Below, piece by piece: positions 22,547 through 33,514 of a DNA stretch of 64,000 bases. A program made the translations under genes and the position numbers. The DNA comes from Branchipolynoe longqiensis (taxonomy: Eukaryota > Annelida > Polychaeta > Phyllodocida > Polynoidae): assembly GCA_030323885.1 (NCBI GenBank), contig CM059193.1, positions 53,162,749-53,226,748 on the forward strand, in the 5' to 3' direction. Below the pieces are notes generated by a model. The model saw only the letters and a program-made list of their open reading frames with translations. It was not told where the DNA came from and ran no database searches. Every line of letters begins with the position of its first letter. Position 1 is the first letter of the stretch.

Positions 22547-25094
22547 TGGGGCTGTCACACTACAACGTTTCTAGCCGGCGACCGATCAACGTGTAGTGAT
22601 TTTGGGCGATAATATGTGAAACATCAGGACGCGCCAATGGCGCGTTACGGGGGCGTTGGTACATTTCGCAACGCGTCGGTACACTATCTTTGACGCTGAT
22701 GGTCGGCGCAAAACGCCGGCGCACGCTCGTAGTCGCCCAAGGTTTTAAGCATGTCAAAAACAACCCAACGACCGGCAGCGCGCGCAAATATATGGGTAAG
22801 GACGTTAGGCGCGCTTCGCGATGCGTTGGACGCGCCGGAATAACGTTATGGGAATGCGAGGAAGACGGCGCGCGCGCGGGAGGGTCGTTGCTCACACGTT
22901 GCTGTGTGTGTGTCTCTGTGTGTGTCTCTGGGTGTGTCTGTGTGTGTCTGTGTGTGTGTCTCTGTCTGTGTCTCTGTCTGTGTCTCTGTGTCTGTCTCTG
23001 TATGTGTATCTGTGTATGTCTCTGTATGTGTCTCTGTCTGTGTCTCTGTGTGTGTCTCTGTGTCTGTCTCTGAATGTGTCTCTGTGTCTCTGTGTATGTC
23101 TCTGTATGTGTCTCTGTCTGTGTCTCTGTCTGTGTCTCTGTGTCTGTCTCTGTATGTGTCTCTGTGTCTCTGTGTATGTCTCTGTATGTGTCTCTCTCTG
23201 TGTCTCTGTGTGTGTCTCTCTCTGTGTCTCTGTGTCTCTGTGTCTGTCTCTGTATGTGTCTCTGTGTATGTCTCTGTATGTGTCTCTGTCTGTGCCTCTG
23301 TGTGTGTCTCTGTCTGTGTCTCTGTGTCTGTCTCTGTATGTGTCTCTGTGTCTCTGTGTATGTCTCTGTATGTGTCTCTGTCTGTGTCTCTGTGTGTATC
23401 TCTGTCTCTGTCTCTGTGTCGGTCTCTGTATCTGTCTCTGTGTATGTCTCTGTATGTGTCTCTGTGTGTGTCTCTGTCTGTGTCTCTGTGTCTGTCTCTG
23501 TATGTGTCTCTGTGTCTCTGTGTATGTCTCTGTATGTGTCTCTGTCTGTGTCTCTGTGTGTGTCTCTGTCTGTGTCTCTGTGTCTGTCTCTGTATGTGTC
23601 TATGTGTCTGTGTGTATGTCTCTGTATGTGTCTCTGTATGTGTCTCTGTGTGTGTCTGTCTGTGTCTCTGTGTCTGTCTCTGTATGTGTCTCTGTGTCTC
23701 TGTGTATGTCTCTGTATGTGTCTCTGTCTGTGTCTCTGTCTGTGTGTCTGTCTCTGTATCTGTTTGTGTCTCTGTCTGTGTCTCTGTATGTGTATTTGTA
23801 TTTGTCTCTGTATGTGTCTCTGTCTGTGTCTATGTTTGTGTATGTGTCTCTGTATGTGTATATGTATGTGTCTCTGTCTGTGTCTCTGTCTGTGTCTCTG
23901 TATGTGTCTCTGTCTGTGTCTATGTATGTGTCTCTGTGTGTGTCTCTGGGTCTGTGTCTCTGTGTCTCTGTGTGTCTGAGTCTGTGTGTGTGTCTCTGTG
24001 TCTGTGTGTGTCTCTGTGTCTCTGTGTGTCTGAGTCTATGTGTGTGTCTCTGTGTCTCGGTGTGTGTCTCTGTGTCTCTGTGTGTCTGAGTCTCTGTGTG
24101 TGTCTCTGTGTCTCGGTGTGTGTCTCTGTGTCTCTGTGTATCTGTGTGTGTGTCTATGTGTGTCTATGTCTCTGTGTCTCAGAGAGAGAGAGAAACAGAG
24201 ACAGAGACACAGACAGAGACACATACAGAGACACATGCAGAGACACATACAGAGACACACACAGAGACACACAGAGACACACACAGAGACACACACAGAG
24301 ACACACACAGAGACACAGGCAGAGACACAGACAGAGACACACACAGAGACACACACAGAGACAGACAGAGACACAGACAGAGACACAGACAGAGACACAG
24401 ACAGAGAGACATACAGAGACCCATACAGAGACACAGACACAGAGACACAGACAGAGACACATACACAGAGACACAGACACAGACACAGACACAGACACAG
24501 ACACAGACAGACAGAGAGACATACAGAGACCCAGACAGAGACACAGACCCAGAGACACAGACAGAGACACATACACAGAGACACAGACAGAAACACAGAC
24601 AGAGACACAGACAGAGACACAGACAGAGACACACACAGAGACACACACAGAGACACACACAGAGACACACACAGAGACAGAGACACACACAGAGAGACAT
24701 ACAGAGACCCAGACAGAGACACAGACACAGAGAGACATACACAGAGACACAGACAGAGACAGACACAGAGACACAGACAGAGACAGACACAGAGACACAG
24801 AGAGAGACACAGACAGAGACACAGAGAGAGACACATACACAGAGACACATACAGAGACACATACAGAGACACACACAGAGACACAGACAGAGACACAGAC
24901 AGAGACACAGACAGAGACACAGACACAGCGGGCCGATATACGTTACCGCAACGTTGGCCGCGCGCTACCAACACGCTGTGGGAACGTCCAATTTCCCCAT
25001 ATTTCCCCTAAATCTTTAACGTTTCTCGACGCGCAAGATAGTACTTTCAACGCTGACGGGTCGCCGGGAGAAACATCATAGTGTGACAGCCCCA
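22547..25094. mobile_element. Family A MITE, GCGCGT type, swollen by an inverted microsatellite
   Basis: Inserted in the satellite motif GACTATTACATGATG with TTA duplicated (22544-22546, 25095-25097). TIRs TGGGGCTGTCACACTA on both ends. The interior is GCGCG-rich; the centre near 22740-22763 is GGTTTTAAGCATGTCAAAAA. Without the 22902-24929 microsatellite the element is about 520 bp, close to the 602-bp relative at 40087-40688, which has matching flanks (GGGAGGGTCGTTGCTCACACG before, and CGCGCAAGATAGT...GACGGGTCGCCG after). Confidence 0.93.
22902..24929. repeat. 2-kb strand-switching microsatellite (TGTGTCTC)n / (GAGACACA)n
   Basis: About 1.28 kb of TGTGTCTCTGTATGTCTCTG-type sequence is followed, at about 24180, by 0.75 kb of its complement (ACAGAGACACAGACAGAGAC). 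The two halves form a large imperfect inverted repeat with no spacer (CTCTGTGTCTCAGAGAGAGAG at the switch). The long open frames here, up to 725 codons rich in Cys/Val or Thr/Arg, come only from the repeat. Confidence 0.95.
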
Positions 25095-25175
25095 TTACAT
25101 GATGCATATCACAATAAATAAGTGTGTAACTAAGTGTCGCGTGTGATGAATTGCAGAGTGTGGAGACTGGTCTTC
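25095..25175. repeat. 75-bp satellite, right edge
   Basis: The last unit after the MITE; decays after GCAGAGTGTGGAGACTGGTC. Confidence 0.9.
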
Positions 25176-25920
25176 TCGTCACAATTTACCCACGCAGCCA
25201 ATAAGAAGAGAAGAGGAGTGAAATTTAACAATATTTATTGGAGAACATAACCTGCAGGCAGGTCGGGCATCAGAGCGTGGAGAGCATGATCGGTATTGTG
25301 TATCATGGTATCATGAACAACAAGAGTAAATATCAGTCTGAGGATAACAATTCATAATAGGATAATAACGAGCAATGTGTAATATCGAACCTAGTCATCA
25401 AATGAGGAACATAACAGGCAATCAGTAAGGAAGGCAATCATATCAGTAAATCAACTAAGTAAATCATCATTAGTTGAGAACAAATTAGTGAGAATAAAGA
25501 ACGGAGAAAGAGAATAGGCAGACAAGAGAAGAAACATCAGCCCTCAACCCAACAAAGATCCAAGGGCTGATGGGATGGAGGAAATCACCGAAGACCCAGT
25601 AAATGCCGAGAGCGCAGAGCTAGTCCAGGGACCCACCTCCCTTAGCGCAGCAGTAGGCATTCCTGCACCGATGCAGGCCTGTACCGCGCCGTTCCTAACA
25701 CGAGATCCAGCCTGAATAAAGCTGCGGAGGCAAGAGAGAGAACTCTAGTTAAGCGTGAGACTGTTAGCGGAGACCCATCAGGTAACAAGAAAGCAGGAGA
25801 AGAATCAGAGGGGTTAAAGCAAAACTTGTACCTAGACCAAGCTGCAACAGGGCAGCATGGGGAGGCAGGAAGGAAAGGGAGAAGATAGACAAGGGGAGGT
25901 TGGGCTCTAGACCTAGTTTT
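25176..25920. other. Unassigned non-coding stretch
   Basis: No recognisable coding or repeat signal. It may hold the missing end of the DIRS-like fragment at 27.2-29.0 kb, but I see no matching motif. Confidence 0.35.
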
Positions 25921-25924
25921 AGAG

Positions 25925-27155
25925 GACTTTATACAGACATAAAGTGCAGTATTAGTAACAAAACCACTCTACATAGTATTTATCAATTTCACTAAGGCAT
26001 TTGATACAGTCAGGAGGACCGGGCTATGGCAGTTACTGAGGAAGTATGGATGTCCAGAGAAGTTCACAACTATGATCGAGGCTGTACATACAGGAATGAT
26101 GGCGAATGTTAGTGTTGGAGGGGAAGTCTCGGAATCATTTGGGGTTACCAATGGGGTCAAGCAAGGTTGTGTACTGGCCCCATGCTCTTCTCCATCTTCC
26201 TATCAGCAATGCTCAATGAGGCTTTCCAAGGCATGGGGGATGGCAACTAAATACAGTCCAGACAGAGCGCTGACCTATTCAATGTTGCACACTTCAGAGT
26301 AAAGACCAAGACTACTTGGATACTGGTGAGAGAGCTGCTATTCGCAGATGACAGTGCACTGGTTGGCCACTCTGCTGAAGAGATCCAGAAAATAGTGGAC
26401 ACTTTCTCCGATGCATCAAAGAAGTTTGGCCTGAAGATTAACATCAAGAAGACGGAGGTGCTGTACCAACCCAACTCTACAAGAACCCGCAGGAGGATAT
26501 CTTGGTTGACAGAAACAAGCTGAACTCCATTCCGGAATTCACCTACCTCGGAAGCACTATATCAAGTGATGGACGCATTGATGCAGAAATACAGAGGAGG
26601 ATGGCCAAGGCTAGCACATCTTTTGGTCGACTACGCCAGAGACTCTGGAACAACCACCATGTGTCCATTCGGGTGAAAGGCAAGATCTACCGTGCAATCG
26701 TGCTATCCACCCTACTATACGGAGCCGAGGCCTGGACAGTGTACAGACGACAGGTGAAAAAGTTGCATGCCTTCATGATGCGACATCTGCGTTCAATCAT
26801 GAGGCTAACCTGGAAGGACAAAGTGACAAATAAGGAAATACTTGAACGGGTGGGGTTGCCCTCTATGGAAGATCTTTTGACCAAAAATAATCTCCGGTGG
26901 ACTGGACACCTCATGAGGATATCATCAGACAGGCTACCAAAGCAGATCTTCTACTCTCAACTGTCTTCTGGTTACAGAAAGAGAGGGTGCCCTCATCTCC
27001 TGTTCAAGGATACCATCAAGAGAAACCTGAAGCTGAGAGACATTAAGACTGACTCATGGAAATCACTCTCACAGCAGAGAGCTAAATGCAGAGCGAGAGT
27101 CAAGTAATGAAAGCAGTCTTTGTCGCATTGCGACCGACAGCATGATGATGATGAT
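25925..27155 (+). pseudogene. LINE reverse transcriptase, 5'-truncated and frameshifted
   Basis: Frame pieces give VFINFTKAFDTV near 25975-26010 (the RT block A; the usual first Asp is replaced by Asn), GVTNGVKQGCVLAP at 26140-26180, and LLFADDSALVGHS at 26335-26373 with the catalytic DD intact. They continue with KKFGLKINIKKTEVLYQP, then EFTYLGSTIS and LLYGAEAW at 26535-26735, and a C-terminal RWTGHLMR segment. Frame changes lie near 26180, 26270 and 26490. The end is followed by ATGATGATGATGATGATGAT, a short-repeat tail. The set of motifs is that of the RTE/Proto2-like or related LINEs that carry a long C-terminal extension; the clade is uncertain. No endonuclease is left. Confidence 0.88.
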
Positions 27156-27159
27156 GATG

Positions 27160-28960
27160 ATTAGTCAAAAGAAAATCAGACGCTCGGAGAGTAAAATAGA
27201 TAATGAGAAGCGCGGTGACAAATAGGAAAGCCTGGTCACCATGAGAGGAGAGATAAACAATAACGGATTTGAGTTCATATGGAGACAAAGGGGAAGCTCG
27301 AGTCGGTGTATGGAGGGAGGTCTTAGCTATCCCTTTCTTAAGGATTGAAACCGGGTATGAACCGAAGGGCTGTGCATCACCACCCAAGACCTCGATACAG
27401 GTCTTTGCACCACTCAGGTAGTTTGCAATTGCACCTAGGGACTTAAGACATGACCAAAGATAGACCGTGTAGGATAACACGTCATAAACGGTTGGCTTCA
27501 ATGGGTCCACCTGGTGCTGTGAGCAGAAACCTCTTGTATGCCTGCAGGTGCAGCGCTTTATTCGCCCAGGTCCCTCTGGCTTAGGAAGCATAGAATGCGT
27601 TGACTAGCTTGAGATGTTGGGTTAGGGTGTAAACTGGAAGATAGAGGCATACAAATTACTATCTTCCAGTGTTGGAAACCAGTTGTGTTCGATTAGAGAG
27701 AAAAATAAAAAGATGTTAAAGAAAACAGGACAGGGATCGATTTTAGGTTGTGACTGTTACAAACGGCCAAAGCTGCCGTTTTAACTGCTAGATTATGTGG
27801 TGACCTGCTTAAGTTATCTGCTAAGACAAGGGATTTCCGCTCCTTATGAATAACCGTAATGTGACAGCTTATAGTGGCTGAAATTAGCCAAATCTGCCTT
27901 GCGAAAGCACAAAGCCCAGAATCCCTTCTTGCACCTGAGTCGAAGACTTGTTGTGAAACTCGATTATCTGTGTTGATTATGACATTAAAATTACGGGGGT
28001 CATTAGGAAGGAGAAACATTAATGCTGGGATAAGATTGAAGGCTTCTAGCTGATTCATAAATTTTAGTCTCTATATTACTTCAGGTGGGTATTTATTCTT
28101 GTGCGTAGAATGCTATTGGTGAGAACGCACCTCCGGCCTCAAGGGTGGAGTCACACTCTATAATACAGTCTGTCAGTGAGTCGAGCGGAAGGAGAACTAC
28201 TTTAAGGGAGGCAGCAAATTTCAAGAACCAGTCAATGTCCTTTAGAATTTAAGCAGAAAAAGGGTGCTGGCCAGAATTAGGGGAAGCTCTTATTGCTGCA
28301 AGTATATGGTTCATACAAGTCCTGGCAGGTTTTACACATTTTTCAATATGTTGCAACTTTCCTGCTATACTCTGGAGCTACCTCTTCAAAGCTAACTGTT
28401 TCTCTTTCCAGGCCCGGCAGTCATCCAGGACCTCGAATAATTTTTCAGCTTGAATTGTTACAGTAAGGTTATGAGCATCAATAAGAAAACCTAACCAAAT
28501 TAGCTTGTTTGCCACTATACAGACAAAGAAACTTATTTATTTTGGCCACATCATTCGTCAGAGTTCAATATACCATACATTGTTGGAAGGGAAGGTGAAT
28601 GGCAGCAGAGGGAGAGGGAGACCAAGAACATCATGGTTTACAAATATTTCACAGTGGACAGGCTTGAATTATTCACAGTCTATCAGAACAGCACAACATC
28701 GGGACAAGTGGAGAACCATTGCATCCAACCCTCGACTAGAGGATGGAACTATTGATTGATTGAACCAAATTAGTTTATGGACTGGAGGGGTACATTCTTT
28801 TTTTTGGTTTTATTTGGAGCAAGGACTAGGTCTAGATGACATGTGATGTCAATGACAACTTGGTAAGCCTCAAGTGCTCCGGATTTTGACTTTCTACAGA
28901 TGGCTATTACAATTTTAATTGGTCAGTCTTCTTAAAGAATTAAGGGAGATCTAGATAAAT
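27160..28960 (-). pseudogene. DIRS-like retroelement fragment (RT, RNase H, tyrosine recombinase N-part)
   Basis: Read on the minus strand. 28925-28774 and 28492-28440 give RT C-terminal traces (KLIWLGFLIDAHN split by a LINE insertion). 28180-28100 shows ECDSTLEAGGAFSP, the DIRS-type RNase H start. 28058-27693 has NTDNRVSQQVF, LCAFARQIW and VLADNLSRS, the later RNase H blocks. 27591-27165 has AIANYLSGAKTCIEVLG and KGIAKTSLHTPTRASPLSP, the core-binding part of a tyrosine recombinase, ending at FTLRASDFL near the first catalytic Arg. The catalytic C-terminal half is missing, apparently cut off where the LINE at 25.9-27.15 kb lies. Stops and frameshifts make it inactive. Confidence 0.8.
28504..28762 (+). 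mobile_element. LINE 3'-end insertion with 11-bp target duplication
   Basis: Flanked by AACCAAATTAG (28493-28503 and 28763-28773). Encodes YFGHIIRQSS, GRGRPRTSW and KWRTIASNPRLEDGTID, the C-terminal end of a LINE polyprotein, followed by a (TTGA)n tail. It is extreme 5' truncation, as is common in target-primed reverse transcription. It splits the RT of the DIRS-like fragment. Confidence 0.9.
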
Positions 28961-28989
28961 AAAGATAGCATTGAAATGGCCCCCAACCT

Positions 28990-29380
28990 GGCAACGGTGA
29001 ATTAGTTCTAATTATCGTCAATTAAGCTGATGTTAACAGAAGAAGAAAAGCAACCCATTACTTTGTCCCCTATTAAGATATTTCAAATATTACAATATAA
29101 TTAAGGTTATCTCAGCAAGGTGTATTGAAAGAGCTTGAATTTATACCATTTGTTGTGTTTGAAATTTTGTACTGATAGTGGGTGGAGGGGGGGTGAAATG
29201 AAAAAACCTTGGGCAACTCAACATTTAGATGACCGGGTGAAGACTGGGTCATAGCTGGCAATGTCGGAACATTTCTTAGTCAGTGCTGCTCCTTGTGATC
29301 GAGCGACTGCCTAAGCTTGTAAGCAAGCTGGTGTCAGTCACTGCCAACATCACATCAGCTATTCAGTAGAGCCAGTAGTA
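28990..29380. other. Unassigned non-coding stretch
   Basis: No feature recognised. Confidence 0.35.
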
Positions 29381-29384
29381 ACAC

Positions 29385-29876
29385 ACAAACAGGCATAATA
29401 AAACAACAGCACAGTGAGTTTTATTGCTTCCAGTCAAAGTCTGCTAGTTAGGAGCGTAACTAATCACTGCTCAGATCAAAAACCTGTTAAATATGAGTGA
29501 CTTAATAATGACAGAGTGCTAAAATGAAGAAAATGAGCTGGTGAGCGGCAGTGACTGTCACCGCAGTATACAGGGGTGAGCAAACAATAATAAAACACAT
29601 CATAATGAAATTTCCAGTGGTTCATATCAAATTCTGTTATTTATGACTATTTGTCACTCAGGTCGGATTCTGATATTTCTGGGCATGACTATACTGAGAC
29701 TCCTAAAATTGATGAGAAATGAACCGGGGAGCAGCAGTCACTTTCACCGAGATAAACAGATGCGAGCAAACGTCAATAAACAATAGATATAATGAACTTC
29801 CACTGCTTCATGTCAAGTTCCATTATTTATGACTATTGACAGCTACAGTGACATTCTGTTATTTATGAGCATGAGT
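29385..29876. repeat. Diverged ~180-200 bp tandem repeat, about 2.7 units
   Basis: Units share GAGC(G/A)GCAGTCAC...CACCG, then GAGCAAAC(A/G)(A/T)CAATAA, CCA(G/C)TG(G/C)TTCAT and TCAA(A/G)TTC(T/C)(G/A)TTATTTATGACTATT. They lead directly into the B2 repeat of the Ngaro-like element, and parts of the unit (ATTTATGA) resemble B2. Confidence 0.55.
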
Positions 29877-29960
29877 ATTATTTATATTCTTGCGGATAGA
29901 CAATGACACACACAGATAATAGTTGGATGAGAATATCTCTGGCTGAACCTCGACAGGCCC
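29877..29960 (-). repeat. Split direct repeat B2
   Basis: 84 bp, almost identical to 30213-30296 (ATTATTTATATTCTTGCGGA to CTGAACCTCGACAGGCCC). Confidence 0.92.
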
Positions 29961-29997
29961 CTCCGTTTATTAACATAGCTTAAAGAATAACAATATA

Positions 29998-30175
29998 AAG
30001 TCAAATTTCTGGCCAAATGGATACCTGATAGTGACCGCGCCACCCGAAGTCGCCTCACCCGGGCAGCTTGCACCTGATTGGATGCTCTCCTGTGGCACGA
30101 GGTGCCCCAGCTGGGTGAGTACAGGTGGCACAGGACCCACCAGCCCTACGCGGGCAGGTGATATTAAAGCCCTGC
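29998..30175 (-). repeat. Split direct repeat A2
   Basis: 178 bp, matches A1 (34661-34839) from AAGTCAAATTTC to TTAAAGCCCTGCA. Confidence 0.93.
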
Positions 30176-30212
30176 AGCCTAAATAATATGGGCATAACTC
30201 GTTATACAATAC

Positions 30213-30296
30213 ATTATTTATATTCTTGCGGATAGACAATGACACACACAGATAATAGTTGGATGAGAATATCTCTGGCTGAACCTCGAAAGGCCC
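30213..30296 (-). repeat. Split direct repeat B1
   Basis: Copy of B2; differs at one position near the end (CGAAAGG versus CGACAGG). Confidence 0.92.
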
Positions 30297-30316
30297 AAAC
30301 CCTCCCAAACTAGAGA

Positions 30317-31326
30317 TTACCTAGGCCCTCCCGACAACATAGCAGCTACCCTGAAGTCAGAGGCCAGTTCCATAGGTGCCTGTAGGTATTCGAACACTGC
30401 ATCTGATTTCCAGTCCCCCCTTTCCTTTATTTCTAATATGGATGCTCCACACCTTCTAAGAAAAGTAGCAACCCCTCTGCGCATGCTATGGGTCGTAAAA
30501 GCCCCCGGCTGTAGACCCGCCCACCCACAAAGCAATTTCAGCGACCCCAGATAGAAGCTGTATGGCATCGGGATTGAACCCCCCCCCCCTTGGGGATCCT
30601 GAATGCTTGGCCCTGTGGTGGCAAGGCCATATCTGCAAAGTGCCTGCGTACCCAGTATATGGCACACAGTGACGGGTTCACTACATGTGAAACGGGAATT
30701 AAGTGTGTTCTCTCACGATACTGTTTTGTTTTTGATTTCCTTTTCCTGATCATCATCCCTCACCTGTAGAAGGTGAAGTCCGCTCTGAGTAAGGATGAGT
30801 CAGAGTCCGATACGTGACACTTCCTTAGTAGTGCCCGAAATGACAGTAGGATGGCTGCGCGCAGTGCCACATGGCCGGGTGTTAGCCGCATTATGGAGAA
30901 CAGTTTTAACAATTGGTGTGGCAATAGGGAGGGCGCCTGCTTGGGCGCGTCCCCCAGTGACTTTCTAATGCCCGACATGCACTTCCGCACCCGATGGTTT
31001 TTGTAGTCTATCTGGGAACAACCTAGCTCTTTTAGATGATTGTTTAAGGTGCTCAGATATTGTTTTATCGAGCTATAACACATACGCCGAGCCAGATACG
31101 ACATGTACATACAAACTTGATCAGAACGACACGGATACGGCGATATCATCCACGCAAATACCTCGCAAAATTCCAGGTAGGCTTTAACCTGGACCGAGTG
31201 TGTTAGCTTGGTGGCATCCGTGTAGTGTGCGTCCTCGAACTCACCACACTCCCTCCACAGCCTCGACCAGTCTGAATCAACAATTAAATAGATCATGGCA
31301 GCAAAGGGCCCGAGCTGCATCCACAT
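30317..31326 (-). pseudogene. Ngaro-like tyrosine recombinase
   Basis: 31326-30760 carries the core-binding half (YLARRMCYSSIKQYLSTLN, VRKCMSGIRKSL) and the first catalytic Arg region (LLSFRALLRKCHV). An in-frame TGA at 30762-30760 interrupts it; the same frame continues to about 30590 with KSKTKQYRERTHLIPV. A frameshift in a C/G homopolymer (about 30579-30589) moves the rest to the frame ending at 30317. That part has HSMRRGVATFL (His and second Arg), KERGDWKSDAVFEYL (the His/Trp position and the Tyr nucleophile) and a short tail. All catalytic positions are visible. The start overlaps the RNase H end by about 50 bp in another frame. The enzyme would integrate the circular cDNA. Confidence 0.9.
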
Positions 31327-33475
31327 CCCTCACTCGAGCTATACTTTTGAAATTATGCAGCCTACTTAGGCTGTCGCATATTACATTATCCCTGGTGTTA
31401 ATGTAGACTGACTGCACATTGAAGTTATGTTGGATAGAGCTCCAGAATATTAGGTGTAACCATGCCATTGTTGTCTTGTTTCTGCTTCTACCTGAGTTTA
31501 AAGCTGCCCTAACCTGCGTGTTGTCAGTGACGAATTTGACAGTCTTATTCTCCCATAGGTTTCCCCATTTGCGAACCCCCGCGAGTATTGGCCACAATTC
31601 CAGCACATTGATGTTGTCCGTTTTACAACCGACATTTTTCACTCCCTCAAAATGGTGGCCTAGCCAGGTTTGCAATGTTTTCACTCCCCCCAGCTGGAAG
31701 GCTCCTGCAAGCCAGTCACTGCCATGCGTTGCCCCGAACCTAAATAACAAAGCATCACTGTATACGGATATGCATGGTAGGTGTGGTTGAATGATTTTTG
31801 CTTTGCCATTAAACTTGGCGCCAAAATCAAGCCACCATTGCAGGTCCAGCCTGAAGTCTTTGTTTAGCCTTACTTTATGATCCCTGCTGCGCACCGAGGC
31901 GATTAGGTCATACACCCTGCGTGAAAAGGTACGAACCCCATGGACTATTTCAAAGCAGTGCACTAGCACCCCCACGAGGCTCTCTAGCTCACGTTTTGTT
32001 GCTTTTCTGCACCACAGGAAGAGCCTTAGCTGTTCCTGTAGCTTTACTAGTTTATCTGGGGGGAGTCTTCATTCCATGTTGACCGAATCCACCTCTATTC
32101 CTAGGAACCTGGCTATCTCTTTCGGATAGATTAATTTTTTTAAACTCACATAGAAACCGATCCGGCGCAGGATCCCCACCAGTAGCAGCTGACCCTCCCT
32201 GCATTCTAACTCTGTCCTAGCGACGTCGCAAAAATCATCTAAGTAATTAACGCACTCTGGGTGCCCCTCGCGTACCATGCACCTAACTATAAAATCGCTA
32301 ATTTTCGAAAATACATAAGGGCTGCTGCTAAGAGCCATACATAGGCGGTTGTCCCGCAAAAAGACTGTTTCCCCCGCAAATTCCGATGCTAGGCCCTGAC
32401 GCTCTCTGCATCCCGGATGATGATATGTATTACTAATGTCAGCGGTGGCACAGTAATCCCCCTCCTGCAAAATAGATGTTACAGACTCCACCGAGTTATA
32501 ACTAAAATTAGCCCAACAACCTTCCTTGCTGTCATTTACACAGTTTCCTGTTGGGCTCGAACAGTCTACAATAGCCCAGAAGTCATCGTTACCTTTAGGG
32601 ACACTACTTAGAGCATGTATACACATACAGGGTTCATCAACAATTGTCAAAAGTTCTTCATCAATTTCAAGCTGTAACTTGCCCGACATGGCCACCCCTA
32701 TCTCACCTTTAGTGATAGAACCATAGTTTTCCTTATGATAGGTGCTGTCACATTCACTATCAATGACTCTGAAACCGAAACAAACCCCCCGGAGAATATA
32801 GTTCCAGTCCGGATCTACATCCCCGCGGCAGAAGCATTCAGCATATACACGACATGGTTTTATTTGTGCATGAACACCACCGATCAAATAGATACAACTA
32901 CAATAACCATCTATGCAATCTTAAAAAATAGCTATGAAACATTCGGACCGAGTGTGCGTGCCATCTCGGTCGAGAGCCAACAAGGTAAACTTCAACCCCG
33001 TCCTGTCCTTATTAGGGTCACGGCCCACCACCCGCAACCAGTCCTCATTGTGTTCCTTTAGTTGTGGGTGATTGACGCCAAAGGACCCTGAGGTGCGGCC
33101 ACCTTGGGCACCGTCACTGTGCCGCATTTTACGGATCCCCGCATTGTTGCTTGCGCTGTGTTGGGCAGCCTCAGTCATGAGGTCCCTGCCAATTTGAAAC
33201 TCGCTGGTTTCACCACGATCACAAGGCCCCCCCCCCCCCCCGGTTTGGGGGGTGGGGGAGGATTCCCCGCAACGGTCATGAGACGACATCAAATGCTCGG
33301 TGCAGGTGCCGAGGCCCTCCCCCGCACTAATCCCCGCCTCAGAAGTAGCCGTTGGGCCGATGCCGTGGCCGACACCCAAATTGCTGTCATCACACACCTT
33401 GGGCGACATGCGGGCCTGGCTTGTATTGGTAGCAGCTTGACGCGGACAGCTCCCCCCTATGAGATCGCTGTCCAC
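31277..33475 (-). pseudogene. Ngaro-like reverse transcriptase-RNase H, one frame with two in-frame stops
   Basis: The whole span stays in one frame. Stops are TAA at 32923-32921 and TGA at 32071-32069. The N-terminal third (33475-32924) is Gly/Ser-rich then WLRVVGRDPNKDRTGLKFTL. The RT (32887-32072) has WAIVDCSSPTGNCVND, GDYCATADISNTYHH (first catalytic Asp) and ECVNYLDDFCDVA with the catalytic YLDD. The RNase H (31975-31277) has VYSDALLFRFGA, INVLELWPILAGV, VKFVTDNTQVRAALNSG and YINTRDNVICDSLSRL, all expected blocks. It copies element RNA into DNA. Loss of function needs only the stops, so this is a young copy. Confidence 0.92.
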
Positions 33476-33514
33476 ACTCCCTACCCCACGCCCGCAGTAG
33501 CTCAGCGGTTCAAG

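Noticed and set aside
22690..25081. A 725-codon open frame and several of 230-420 codons
   Set aside because: Produced by TGTGTCTC/GAGACACA repeats, which lack stops in several frames.
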